DNA from: Neolewinella aquimaris
Lineage (GTDB): Bacteria; Bacteroidota; Bacteroidia; Chitinophagales; Saprospiraceae
DNA length: 64,000 nucleotides
Assembly: GCF_014197245.1 (NCBI RefSeq)
Contig: NZ_JACIFF010000001.1
Coordinates: forward strand, 186,001-250,000
Direction: 5' to 3'
In this document: piece by piece, positions 49,839-56,760 of the stretch
Layout: each line of letters starts with the position of its first letter
Position numbering within the stretch: the first letter of the stretch is position 1
The notes under the pieces: generated by a model
The model's database searches: none
Seen by the model: only the letters and a program-made list of their open reading frames with translations
What the model was told of the DNA's origin: nothing
Made by a program: the position numbers and the translations under genes

Positions 49839-52772
49839 CTACAGCTGCATGGCATCCTCCCGCAAAACCCGTTGCAGGTATTCCACCAACTGGTCCGCAT
49901 CCCGGCGGCGGAAGCAGAGGGGCGGTTTTACCTTTAGTACATTTTCGTGGGGTCCGTCGGTGCTCATCAAGAAGCCCAGTTCGCGCATGCGCTCCTTTAG
50001 ATAAGTTGCCTGCGGGGTCGCGGGTGCAAGGTCTTGGTGGCACAATTCAAATCCCAGGAACAAGCCCGGTCCACGTACGTCGGCGATGATCGGGTGCTCA
50101 GCGCGCAGGGAAGAGAGCAATCCCGTCAGGTAACTTCCTACACCGCGGGCGTTTTCCATCAAGTGCTCTTCCTCAATAACCTGGAGTACGCTGAGCCCCA
50201 CCGCGCTGCTTACCGGATTGCCGCCGAAGGTATTGAAGTATTCCATCCCGTTCGCGAAGGCCTCCGCGACCGCCTCGGTGCACACGACGGCCGCCAGGGG
50301 GTGGCCGTTGCCGATGGGTTTGCCGATGGTGACGATGTCCGGGACCACCTCCTGAAGTTCGAAGGCCCAGTAGTGCGATCCCACCCGCCCCAGGCCGGTC
50401 TGAACCTCGTCGGCAATACAGACCCCACCCCGCGACCGTACGTGGTCGTACACCTGCCGGAGATAACCGGGCGGGAGGGGAATCTGTCCGCCGCAGCTCA
50501 GGATGCTTTCGGCGATAAACGACACCTTGCTTTCGGGAAGGTGAGGAGTGGGGTCGAGGTTGCGGTTCCGCAGCTGGTCGGGTATGGGCAGCAGGGAGGT
50601 GTCGGGCGGCTGTCCCTGCCCGCCGCGGCGGGCGAATTTGTAGCTGCTGACCTCGATGGTACGGTTTGAATTACCGTGGTAGCCCATTTCCATAGCCAGG
50701 GTGCGCCGGGTGCCGGTGCAGGCTTCCGCCATGCGGAGGGCAAGCTCGTTGGCTTCGCTGCCGGAATTAACGAAGTGGACGACCGAAAGCTCACCGGGTA
50801 GGGTCGCGAGGAGTCGTTCGGCAAACTCTAGGATGTTGGGATGCAGGTACCGACTGTTGGTGTTCAACACTGCCGACTGCTGCCGGAGGGCTGCCACCAC
50901 GCGTGGGTGCTCGTGACCGACGTGGGAGACGTTGTTGACTGTATCGAGGTAGCGGCGCCCGGTGTGATCGTAGAGGTACTGCATGGATCCGCGCAGGATG
51001 TGTAGCGGTCGCCGGTAGGACACGCTGAGGCTTTTTCCGAGCCTGGACCGCCGGCGCGCAAGGAGTTGGTTGGAAGTGGCCGGGGGGGGTGTTTCATCCG
51101 GCACGGGCACGGGGATCAGGGTGCGGGGATCGGGACAGATACCCAGCCACACCTCCCGTTCCTCCGGGTAGGCTACTCCCGGGAAGTCGGCTTCAGTATC
51201 CAGCACGTCGAGCATCACCTGGAAGTGAAGGTGGGGTGGCCAGCCTCCATTGGTATCCTTGGATCCGATGGTTGCTATTGGTTGATTTTGTTGCACCTGC
51301 GTGCCCGCCACTAAATCCTTTGCTATGGCGCCCAGGTGACCGTACAGGGTGTAAAAAGTGAGGTGGGGTAGGGGAGAATGCCGCAGAATGATGGTGTGAC
51401 CGTAGCCCCCGGAGGTCGGGTCCGAACCGCAATGGTGGACCGTGCCGTCAAGGGGTGCCGTGACCGTGGTCCCCGACTGCCCGGTCCAGAAGTCCAGGCC
51501 GAGGTGAACGCTTCTCCAGCGCGGACCGTCGTTGCCGACGCCCTGAAACGCATCGGTGGTGTAGACGGGACGCGCTTCTCCGTATCCCCCGATTGCCCAG
51601 TCTGCGTGGCGATCCTCCAGGTAGCGGCGAACGAGGGTGGTAAAGGTGTCAATGGTTTCAAAGTTGTGGTTTAGTCCGAGGGTGGTACTTCCGACCCCGA
51701 GGTCGATGGGGATCAGTGCTTGTCCGTCCAGGGGTAACGGTGGTGCCGAATGGCACGTGCCGGCCCATTCGTGGAAGGCGTGCCAACTGGGGTGGGGCGT
51801 ATACCCTGCGGCAAGTCGAAAATGTGCGCGGGCTAGATCGGGGTGAATGTTGCGGAGCCGCTCCAGCAACTTCCAGGCAGAAGCTTCGGAAACGGATAGG
51901 TAGGCATTGTGGGGGAACAGGACGCGATTTTCGGCGGCGGCGGTCACCGAGAGCAGGAGTCTGGCGCAGATCAGGTCGAACAGGGCATCCAGTTCGCCCT
52001 CCTCAATCGGAAATACCGACTGGTAACCGTTGATGAGCTCCCGCATCGGCGCAATCGGATCCGGTTGGTGCATGCCCGCGTAGGCACACGCGATCGCGAG
52101 TTCGCAGACCGTGGCCGTATAGACCGCATCGCCGAAATCAATGATGCCGGACACGGTCTCATTTTCCACTATCAAATTGTGCTCGTGGGCGTCGTTGTAG
52201 TTGACGGAGCGGCGGAGGCGATTAAAGTCTCGCCCTTCCAGCCTTTCGTAAAAATACTCAGCCAGCTTTTTCTGATCTTGATTTAGATACTTTACCAAGC
52301 CTTTAGTAGCTGGTGCCCGAACGGGGTCCCACTTGTATTCCCGGTGGGCGAACGCGTGATCGAAGCCAGCGAGCGTACGGGAGAGGTGGCCGCAGGTACG
52401 GCCCCATGAGCGGTAGAGGGTGGGGGTGCGTGGATTCACCTCGTCGAGTACCCGCCCTTCCACCCAAGAGTGAAGGCGAAGCAAGCGCGTACCGGCGGGG
52501 GTCTCGAACGGGTGCTCTTCGATGAGGGTCGGAATGCTAAATGGCAATTCGGTGCCGGAAAGATGGCGAAGCAGTGCAGACTGGAAGTGAATTGATTCCG
52601 GAGCAGCCGCCGGCGGGCTGATCTTGAGTACATAAGCAACGCCGTTCGAATCGGTTACCCGGTAATTCTCGTCGATTTCTCCGGGCAGAGCCTTTGCGGT
52701 GGCGGCCGCCGTGGGAGGGAAGTCGGTGACGAATCGGTGTAGATAGTTGTGGAGGGTAGCTGGTTCGGACAT
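49839..52772 (-). CDS. Three-domain fusion: APH-like kinase, M23 peptidase domain, class III aminotransferase
   Basis: About 977 residues from the ATG at 52772 (MSEPATLHNYL); an upstream ATG at 52862 adds 30 residues lacking family character. Residues about 20-330 are an aminoglycoside/hydroxylysine-type phosphotransferase domain: YNDAHEHNLIV is the catalytic loop with Tyr in the usual His position, and GIIDFGDAVY is the metal-binding loop. Residues about 400-560 are a LytM/M23 fold with HLGLD and PPHLHFQV zinc motifs. The rest is a class III PLP aminotransferase (VNSGSEANELALRMA, CIADEVQTGLGRVGSH, IGKPIGNG with PLP Lys near 818), closest in style to ethanolamine-phosphate or 5-phosphohydroxylysine lyases. 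No signal peptide is seen. I infer phosphorylation of an amino-alcohol and then elimination; the peptidase domain may be structural. Confidence 0.88.
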   Translation of the reverse strand: MSEPATLHNYLHRFVTDFPPTAAATAKALPGEIDENYRVTDSNGVAYVLKISPPAAAPESIHFQSALLRHLSGTELPFSIPTLIEEHPFETPAGTRLLRLHSWVEGRVLDEVNPRTPTLYRSWGRTCGHLSRTLAGFDHAFAHREYKWDPVRAPATKGLVKYLNQDQKKLAEYFYERLEGRDFNRLRRSVNYNDAHEHNLIVENETVSGIIDFGDAVYTATVCELAIACAYAGMHQPDPIAPMRELINGYQSVFPIEEGELDALFDLICARLLLSVTAAAENRVLFPHNAYLSVSEASAWKLLERLRNIHPDLARAHFRLAAGYTPHPSWHAFHEWAGTCHSAPPLPLDGQALIPIDLGVGSTTLGLNHNFETIDTFTTLVRRYLEDRHADWAIGGYGEARPVYTTDAFQGVGNDGPRWRSVHLGLDFWTGQSGTTVTAPLDGTVHHCGSDPTSGGYGHTIILRHSPLPHLTFYTLYGHLGAIAKDLVAGTQVQQNQPIATIGSKDTNGGWPPHLHFQVMLDVLDTEADFPGVAYPEEREVWLGICPDPRTLIPVPVPDETPPPATSNQLLARRRSRLGKSLSVSYRRPLHILRGSMQYLYDHTGRRYLDTVNNVSHVGHEHPRVVAALRQQSAVLNTNSRYLHPNILEFAERLLATLPGELSVVHFVNSGSEANELALRMAEACTGTRRTLAMEMGYHGNSNRTIEVSSYKFARRGGQGQPPDTSLLPIPDQLRNRNLDPTPHLPESKVSFIAESILSCGGQIPLPPGYLRQVYDHVRSRGGVCIADEVQTGLGRVGSHYWAFELQEVVPDIVTIGKPIGNGHPLAAVVCTEAVAEAFANGMEYFNTFGGNPVSSAVGLSVLQVIEEEHLMENARGVGSYLTGLLSSLRAEHPIIADVRGPGLFLGFELCHQDLAPATPQATYLKERMRELGFLMSTDGPHENVLKVKPPLCFRRRDADQLVEYLQRVLREDAMQL

Positions 52773-52870
52773 GGAGCGAACATACGAATCACCCGAATTG
52801 GGGTGGCTCCGAAGGCCGAAATGGTGCAAAATTTTGCCGTAAGTGGAAGAAATGTCTAACACGTTGACGG

Positions 52871-52900
52871 TTCAGAACACCAAAGTGACCGGTCAGAACA
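52871..52900 (+). promoter_or_regulatory. Array unit A: paired 9-bp direct repeat (LytTR-type operator)
   Basis: TTCAGAACA at 52871-52879 and GTCAGAACA at 52892-52900, with a 12-bp spacer. The 39 bp that follow lead to a TATGTTTG box. It is also about 100 bp upstream of the divergent fusion gene, so it could influence that gene too. Confidence 0.7.
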
Positions 52901-52939
52901 TGAAAGCCGAAAAGCTAGTGATGTGGGCGGTTGCCACCC

Positions 52940-52947
52940 TATGTTTG
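52940..52947 (+). promoter_or_regulatory. Array unit A: -7 promoter element TATGTTTG
   Basis: An exact TAnnTTTG match, 39 bp after the second operator half-site. The predicted RNA start is near 52953. Confidence 0.6.
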
Positions 52948-53042
52948 TATCATCATCATACGGAGTTGCTCTATAAATTGACCGAATATCCCGACTGCTG
53001 CGACTGATGGTAGAATTATAATCCCGAGTTAATTGACATTAC

Positions 53043-53050
53043 GAGAGACG
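53043..53050 (+). repeat. Shared motif, partial copy A1 (GAGAGACG)
   Basis: The context is TTACGAGAGACGTTG, so the GTTGT 5' half of the motif is missing but the GAGAGACGTTG part matches copy A2. Confidence 0.5.
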
Positions 53051-53080
53051 TTGTTTTACTGCTTTATTGATTAGCCATAA

Positions 53081-53094
53081 CGTTGTGAGAGACG
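53081..53094 (+). repeat. Shared motif copy A2 (CGTTGTGAGAGACG)
   Basis: A full 14-nt match to the motif in units C and D. TTAGCC lies just upstream, as in unit C. Confidence 0.75.
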
Positions 53095-53204
53095 TTGATT
53101 TTCAGGAACAACACATGTATTACATGATTTGCACCCTACACCCACACGAATACTGGCATATACAGCATTCGTTAAAGAACTAATTGTTGGTGCGATCTTA
53201 TAAA

Positions 53205-53235
53205 CCCGACCCACTTTTGTGGTCGGGTTTTTTTT
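53205..53235 (+). terminator. Array unit A terminator
   Basis: CCCGACCCAC pairs with GTGGTCGGG (one bulged C) around TTTT, followed by eight T residues. Confidence 0.85.
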
Positions 53236-53294
53236 ATGTCCGTATCCGAAGGATTGGCTGCCGGTCGACTACTAAAAGCCGTTCGCGAGCGCCG

Positions 53295-53324
53295 TTCAAA
53301 ACAACATCGAGGTATTTCAGAACT
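53295..53324 (+). promoter_or_regulatory. Array unit B: paired 9-bp direct repeat (LytTR-type operator)
   Basis: TTCAAAACA at 53295-53303 and TTCAGAACT at 53316-53324, with a 12-bp spacer. Each half-site differs from the consensus by one base. Confidence 0.55.
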
Positions 53325-53363
53325 TTTGCCGTGGGTTACATAATTTTTGTCTGTGGATTACAT

Positions 53364-53371
53364 TAATGATC
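53364..53371 (+). promoter_or_regulatory. Array unit B: weak -7 element TAATGATC
   Basis: It stands 39 bp after the operator, the spacing of the other units, but keeps only the TA of TAnnTTTG. A TAATTTTTG at 53341 is an alternative. Confidence 0.3.
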
Positions 53372-53376
53372 TGCCG

Positions 53377-53629
53377 TACAAACTCATATTGTTAATTTAA
53401 ATATTCAACCTTGATCGAAGACGCAATTTTCTAGGCGATGACTTATTCACCATTGTCACGCCGGCTACCGTTTGCGTCATTACGCTAAACGGGCAAGACC
53501 ACCTATTCCCTCACCTACCCGCATCAGTTGGTCATTTTGACTACGGACACCGCTGACATCAGAGCGTGGCCATCCGATACTTGATGCGCTAAACTGAACC
53601 CGACCATTCTCGTGGCCGGGTTTTGTTTT
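53377..53629 (+). ncRNA. Predicted RNA B (about 250 nt), lacking the shared motif
   Basis: The ends are inferred from the weak -7 box and the terminator. No GAGAGACG was found in it. It could be a decayed member of the family or an RNA with another target; no protein gene is apparent. Confidence 0.4.
53599..53629 (+). terminator. Array unit B terminator
   Basis: CCCGACCA pairs with TGGCCGGG (one A-C mismatch) around TTCTCG, followed by TTTTGTTTT. The 5' arm starts like those of units A, C and D. Confidence 0.7.
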
Positions 53630-53647
53630 GGTCACTCGAAATGACCG

Positions 53648-53677
53648 TTCAGAACACCCATCCTACGTTTGGGAACA
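53648..53677 (+). promoter_or_regulatory. Array unit C: paired 9-bp direct repeat (LytTR-type operator)
   Basis: TTCAGAACA at 53648-53656 and TTGGGAACA at 53669-53677, with a 12-bp spacer. ATGACCG precedes it, similar to GTGACC near units A and D. Confidence 0.7.
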
Positions 53678-53717
53678 CGGAAAGGACAGGAGAAAATTTA
53701 GTGACCAATCCGGACAT

Positions 53718-53725
53718 TATCTACC
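53718..53725 (+). promoter_or_regulatory. Array unit C: -7-like element TATCTACC
   Basis: Lies 40 bp after the operator. It keeps TAnnT of the consensus only, so it may depend strongly on an activator. Confidence 0.4.
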
Positions 53726-53825
53726 CGACATCCATAACTAACGTAGTGAAGAACGTAAGTGCTTAAAAACCTATTTTTATCCAGACAGCGAAATGTAATC
53801 CCAATCTGCTGTCGGTTCAGTTAGC

Positions 53826-53839
53826 CGTTGTGAGAGACG
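53826..53839 (+). repeat. Shared motif copy C (CGTTGTGAGAGACG)
   Basis: A full 14-nt match, preceded by TTAGC as in A2. Confidence 0.75.
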
Positions 53840-53884
53840 AAGTTTACTGAGAGATTAATCCATCAACTGTTTGAAGTTGTATTA

Positions 53885-53912
53885 CCCGGCCCCGGACAAG
53901 GCCGGGTTTTTT
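53885..53912 (+). terminator. Array unit C terminator
   Basis: CCCGGCC pairs with GGCCGGG around an 8-nt loop, followed by six T residues. Confidence 0.9.
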
Positions 53913-53968
53913 ATTCTTGCCACTTATCGTTGGGGTGCTTTTCCTTGGCAAAGTGACCCAGCGGCCCG

Positions 53969-53998
53969 TTCGGAACACGGATCGTGCAGTTGAGAACA
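53969..53998 (+). promoter_or_regulatory. Array unit D: paired 9-bp direct repeat (LytTR-type operator)
   Basis: TTCGGAACA at 53969-53977 and TTGAGAACA at 53990-53998, with a 12-bp spacer. AAGTGACC lies 17 bp upstream. Confidence 0.7.
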
Positions 53999-54038
53999 CA
54001 GGGGGGGCGGTACGTAATTTTACCTTCGATTGAGGCAT

Positions 54039-54046
54039 TATCTATA
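54039..54046 (+). promoter_or_regulatory. Array unit D: -7-like element TATCTATA
   Basis: Lies 40 bp after the operator, as in unit C. A better match to consensus, TACCTTCG, is at 54021-54028, so the start could be about 18 nt earlier. Confidence 0.45.
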
Positions 54047-54063
54047 TGACATCGATAATGAAA

Positions 54064-54077
54064 CGTTGTGAGAGACG
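54064..54077 (+). repeat. Shared motif copy D1 (CGTTGTGAGAGACG)
   Basis: A full 14-nt match, followed by GAGAGAAATT. Confidence 0.75.
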
Positions 54078-54137
54078 GAGAGAAATTACCGATAAATTAG
54101 CTACCGAATTACTTGAATTTTAGTTTTCAGAGATTAA

Positions 54138-54151
54138 CGTTGTGAGAGACG
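54138..54151 (+). repeat. Shared motif copy D2 (CGTTGTGAGAGACG)
   Basis: A full 14-nt match, preceded by ATTAA and followed by TAGACC. TGAGAGACGTAG (54143-54154) is complementary to 54710-54721. Confidence 0.8.
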
Positions 54152-54186
54152 TAGACCTCTATTTAACCTGTTGAATTACACCATCA

Positions 54187-54214
54187 CCCGGCCCTAACAA
54201 AGCCGGGTTTTTTT
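54187..54214 (+). terminator. Array unit D terminator
   Basis: CCCGGC pairs with GCCGGG around a CCTAACAAA loop, followed by seven T residues. Confidence 0.88.
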
Positions 54215-54401
54215 ATGCATGTATCCACGGTCAGTACCGACGGCAACCGGTCCAGGTAACTATAGTCGTCAGGCCGGAATTTGCATAGATCTATATGAGT
54301 TATAATTCCCAGGAATTGGGGAAATTTTAGTCGGGTACGGCCCCGATTGATACTATACATATTGAGCAATTTTAATATGCATGTCATTACAATGTAACTC
54401 A

Positions 54402-54431
54402 TTAAGAACACGCCACGGGTGATTCAGAACA
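54402..54431 (+). promoter_or_regulatory. Array unit E: paired 9-bp direct repeat (LytTR-type operator) upstream of the kinase
   Basis: TTAAGAACA at 54402-54410 and TTCAGAACA at 54423-54431, with a 12-bp spacer. Unlike units A-D it leads to a protein gene, the histidine kinase, implying autoregulation. Confidence 0.7.
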
Positions 54432-54470
54432 TAGCGCGCTTGGCATGTAACAACCCTAGCCGCTGAGCCT

Positions 54471-54478
54471 TATGTTTA
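54471..54478 (+). promoter_or_regulatory. Array unit E: -7 promoter element TATGTTTA
   Basis: Lies 39 bp after the operator and differs from the unit A box by one base. The predicted start near 54484 gives the kinase mRNA a leader of about 385 nt. Confidence 0.55.
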
Positions 54479-54483
54479 GGCAA

Positions 54484-54869
54484 TGGAAGGAAGGAAAGGG
54501 ACGAAATCCAGGGTAGCAAATCAACCGTTTGCTCGTTCCGCAAAACCCGTTAATAGCTGTTACAGCATTAATTTTTCTGCTGCTTTTGCGTTCAATTAAA
54601 TAGTCGATACGGGTGACTGAAAGACTGACTGCTTTGCGCAGGCATCAAGCTGGACTACGAGCTAGTCCGACGAGCCATGAGATGATTTGCCCTGCGCAGA
54701 TCATGAAGACTACGTCTCTCAGTTAAGTCGCTTGGCTAGCGGCATTATCATTGGGGTGGGCGGACGCCAACGTGTCCGCCTCCCTTTGGTGATCTTACTA
54801 AATCAGCAGATCGTACCTTGTGCTATCTGTGTCACGAAAATTTCAGCAATCGTGCTACTATCGTATAAA
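54484..54869 (+). promoter_or_regulatory. Structured leader of the histidine kinase mRNA with motif complement
   Basis: It contains CTACGTCTCTCA at 54710-54721, the exact complement of TGAGAGACGTAG in RNA D; the flanking GTTAA can extend the pairing past a 4-nt bulge. Other structure: GGACTA/TAGTCC hairpin near 54653-54669, a long-range TGCGCAGG/CCTGCGCA pair (about 54636 and 54691), and a GGCGGAC/GTCCGCC hairpin at 54759-54780 followed by TCCCTTT. That last hairpin could be an attenuator or the end of a fifth RNA. An open frame from 54687 covers part of it but lacks coding character before the signal peptide at 54870. Confidence 0.5.
54759..54789 (+). terminator. Possible attenuator hairpin in the kinase leader
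   Basis: A 7-bp GGCGGAC/GTCCGCC stem with an 8-nt loop; the T-run after it (TCCCTTT) is weak. It lies 38 nt after the sRNA-complementary segment, so pairing there could alter its folding. Confidence 0.35.
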
Positions 54870-56702
54870 ATGAGGGGTTTCGCCCTTTCGGCACTGATAC
54901 TGCTTTCTTTCTTCGGACAGGCCCAGACCGAGGACATGTGGCGTAAGCTGCTGACCGCCGAAGGTCTCATTACTGCTTCCCGCAATGACACCGCTATCGT
55001 TATACTGGACCGCATGCTGGTTTCTCTCGATCAAGACACGCCAGCCGACCGGGCATTTCGACTGCGGGTAAATTTGGTGCGCGCCCAGGCACTTACAAAA
55101 CAGCGAAAATATCCTAAGGCGACGGAAGAACTGCTGCGGTTGATTGACCAGGCTTCCGTCCTACAGGAATATAAGATTGAAGCGGAGTCCGCCCTCGGGA
55201 TGGCGTACATTCTCCAGCGACAGAATAGTCCCGAGGAATGCCTTGCCTACCTTAAGCAAGCCGAAAATCTGATCAAAGACCACGGGCTGCACGAACTGAA
55301 CGCCCGGCTATGGAACCGCACCGCCGCCTACCATTACCACTACGGTGATCGGGATGTAGCCCTTAAGCTGGCCAATCGGGCCGTGATCGTTGCCCGCGAG
55401 CAAAACGATTCCCACCAACTTGCCCTGGGCCACTACATCATCAGCCTGTTAAAGCGAAAGGAAGACCCCCGTTCCAGCGAGCGCCATCTAGCCAATGCCG
55501 CTAAGTACTACCGCAACACCGGCAGCATGAGTGACTACCTCGTGATGACGCTTGCGGTAAACCGTCTGCAAATGGACGGCGGGCGGATTCGTGAGGCACT
55601 GGTCTCCAATGATTCCGCTATGGTGTATGCCTCCAGGGTCGAGGACCGGGACAGCACCTACGTTAGCCGTGTGTACGACTACCGGGCGGAGTTGATGAAA
55701 ATGATGGGTGAACCGGATTCCGCATGGTACTACCTCAACATGGCCCACAACTCGCGGGTACAGCACCTGAAGAAGGTCAACGACCAGCGAGCCGTGGAGA
55801 TTGAAGCGCGCTACAAGAACGAAAAGAACAGTCAGCTGATCGCCGAGCAAGAGCGGATGTTGATCGAGGAGCGGGACCGTCGTTCCACGCTGATGATACT
55901 TATCGGTTTTACGACGATCTGCCTGGCCCTGCTTGGGTATTTTTACAACAGGCTGCGGCGGGCCAAGACCGAACTGGAAGAGCAATACCTGATCGAGCAG
56001 GAAAACGTAGAACTAACCCAATCACTCAATAAGCAAAAGATCCTACAGGGTGAGGTCCATCACCGGGTCAAGAATAACCTACAGGTAATCATCAGTCTGT
56101 TGGAGCTGCAGATGGAAGACCTGTCCGATCCCGAGGCCAGGGCGTGTTTGGAGGCGATGTCCGGCCGCGTCTTCAGTATGGCCGCCGTCCACGAGACCCT
56201 GTACCAGGACGGTCGGGGAGGGGAGATCGACTTCTGTCTGTACACCGAAAAAATCTGCCGGCACTTCGATCAGTTATACGGGTTGCCTGAAGGCTGCGAG
56301 TTCGATATTCAGATCAAAGATTACTGGTTCAACCTGGAAACGGCCATTCCCCTGGGAACCGTGCTCAATGAGTTGCTGACGAACAGTTTTAAGTACGGCG
56401 TGCCCGAAACCGGGGAACCGCTGAAGATCTCGATCAGTATGTCGACCCTGGAGGACCAAATCTGCCTGGAATACCACGACAATGGACCCGGGTTCCCGCA
56501 GGGTGCCCTCACCGAACGCGAGGGTGGCCTGGGTACCTATCTACTGAATGGCATGAGCCGGCAGTTGCGTGGACGCATGGAATCCCTGAATTTGAATGGA
56601 GCGCTTACCCGGGTATTCTTTAAGCGTAAAAATCAATCTGCACTTCCCAGTCAGAAAAAGAACCGCAGAAAACGGGAGCGCGTACTAAATGGTACGGTCT
56701 GA
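54870..56702 (+). CDS. TPR sensor histidine kinase (HisKA_2 type)
   Basis: About 610 residues from the ATG at 54870, which opens a signal peptide (MRGFALSALILLSFFGQAQ). A helical TPR-type sensor region of about 300 residues follows (AKTKQRKYPKATEELL-like repeats; MAYILQRQNSPEECLAYLKQ). One membrane helix (LMILIGFTTICLALLGYFY) and a coiled coil precede the kinase core. EVHHRVKNNLQVIISLLELQ is the HisKA_2 phospho-acceptor His region; the ATPase domain shows NELLTNSFKYG (N box), DNGPGFP (G1) and GGLGTYLL (G2). It senses in the periplasm and should phosphorylate the REC-LytTR protein encoded 58 bp downstream. A paired operator and -7 box lie far upstream at 54402-54478. Confidence 0.9.
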   Translation: MRGFALSALILLSFFGQAQTEDMWRKLLTAEGLITASRNDTAIVILDRMLVSLDQDTPADRAFRLRVNLVRAQALTKQRKYPKATEELLRLIDQASVLQEYKIEAESALGMAYILQRQNSPEECLAYLKQAENLIKDHGLHELNARLWNRTAAYHYHYGDRDVALKLANRAVIVAREQNDSHQLALGHYIISLLKRKEDPRSSERHLANAAKYYRNTGSMSDYLVMTLAVNRLQMDGGRIREALVSNDSAMVYASRVEDRDSTYVSRVYDYRAELMKMMGEPDSAWYYLNMAHNSRVQHLKKVNDQRAVEIEARYKNEKNSQLIAEQERMLIEERDRRSTLMILIGFTTICLALLGYFYNRLRRAKTELEEQYLIEQENVELTQSLNKQKILQGEVHHRVKNNLQVIISLLELQMEDLSDPEARACLEAMSGRVFSMAAVHETLYQDGRGGEIDFCLYTEKICRHFDQLYGLPEGCEFDIQIKDYWFNLETAIPLGTVLNELLTNSFKYGVPETGEPLKISISMSTLEDQICLEYHDNGPGFPQGALTEREGGLGTYLLNGMSRQLRGRMESLNLNGALTRVFFKRKNQSALPSQKKNRRKRERVLNGTV

Positions 56703-56720
56703 GGAATTGATCGAATAGCG

Positions 56721-56728
56721 TACCTTCG
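56721..56728 (+). promoter_or_regulatory. -7 promoter element TACCTTCG before the response regulator
   Basis: A TAnnTTCG match 32 nt before the ATG at 56761, so the regulator may also be transcribed independently of the kinase. Confidence 0.45.
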
Positions 56729-56760
56729 CATGGCACCCGATTTAGCTTTATTTTACTCTC

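Larger units (their letters stand above)
52953..53235 (+). ncRNA. Predicted small RNA A (about 280 nt)
   Basis: Bounded by the unit A promoter and the terminator at 53205-53235; the ends are inferred. It holds GAGAGACG at 53043-53050 and the full CGTTGTGAGAGACG at 53081-53094. There is no open frame of coding character. It is the first of four similar units that occupy about 2 kb between a metabolic fusion gene and a two-component system. Confidence 0.6.
53731..53912 (+). ncRNA. Predicted small RNA C (about 180 nt)
   Basis: Bounded by the unit C promoter and terminator, with inferred ends. It contains one full CGTTGTGAGAGACG (53826-53839) and, 10 nt later, CTGAGAGATT, a looser relative. Confidence 0.6.
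54052..54214 (+). ncRNA. Predicted small RNA D (about 160 nt)
   Basis: Bounded by the unit D promoter and terminator, with inferred ends. It carries two full motif copies (54064-54077 and 54138-54151), the first about 12 nt from the predicted 5' end. The second continues as TGAGAGACGTAG, the exact complement of a segment in the histidine kinase leader. Confidence 0.65.

Noticed and set aside
53041..54151. CRISPR array made of the GTTGTGAGAGACG repeats
   Set aside because: Spacing between copies is irregular (44 nt, 74 nt, hundreds of nt), the repeat is only 14 nt, terminators and promoters lie between copies, and no cas gene is near.
53184..54411. Short open frames at 53184-53366, 53844-54038 and 54184-54411
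   Set aside because: They run through predicted terminators or operators, have no start context, and their translations look random.
54687..54869. Longer N-terminus of the histidine kinase from the ATG at 54687
   Set aside because: The added 61 residues lack family or signal character, while a clean signal peptide begins at 54870; the stretch also holds the sRNA complement and hairpins.
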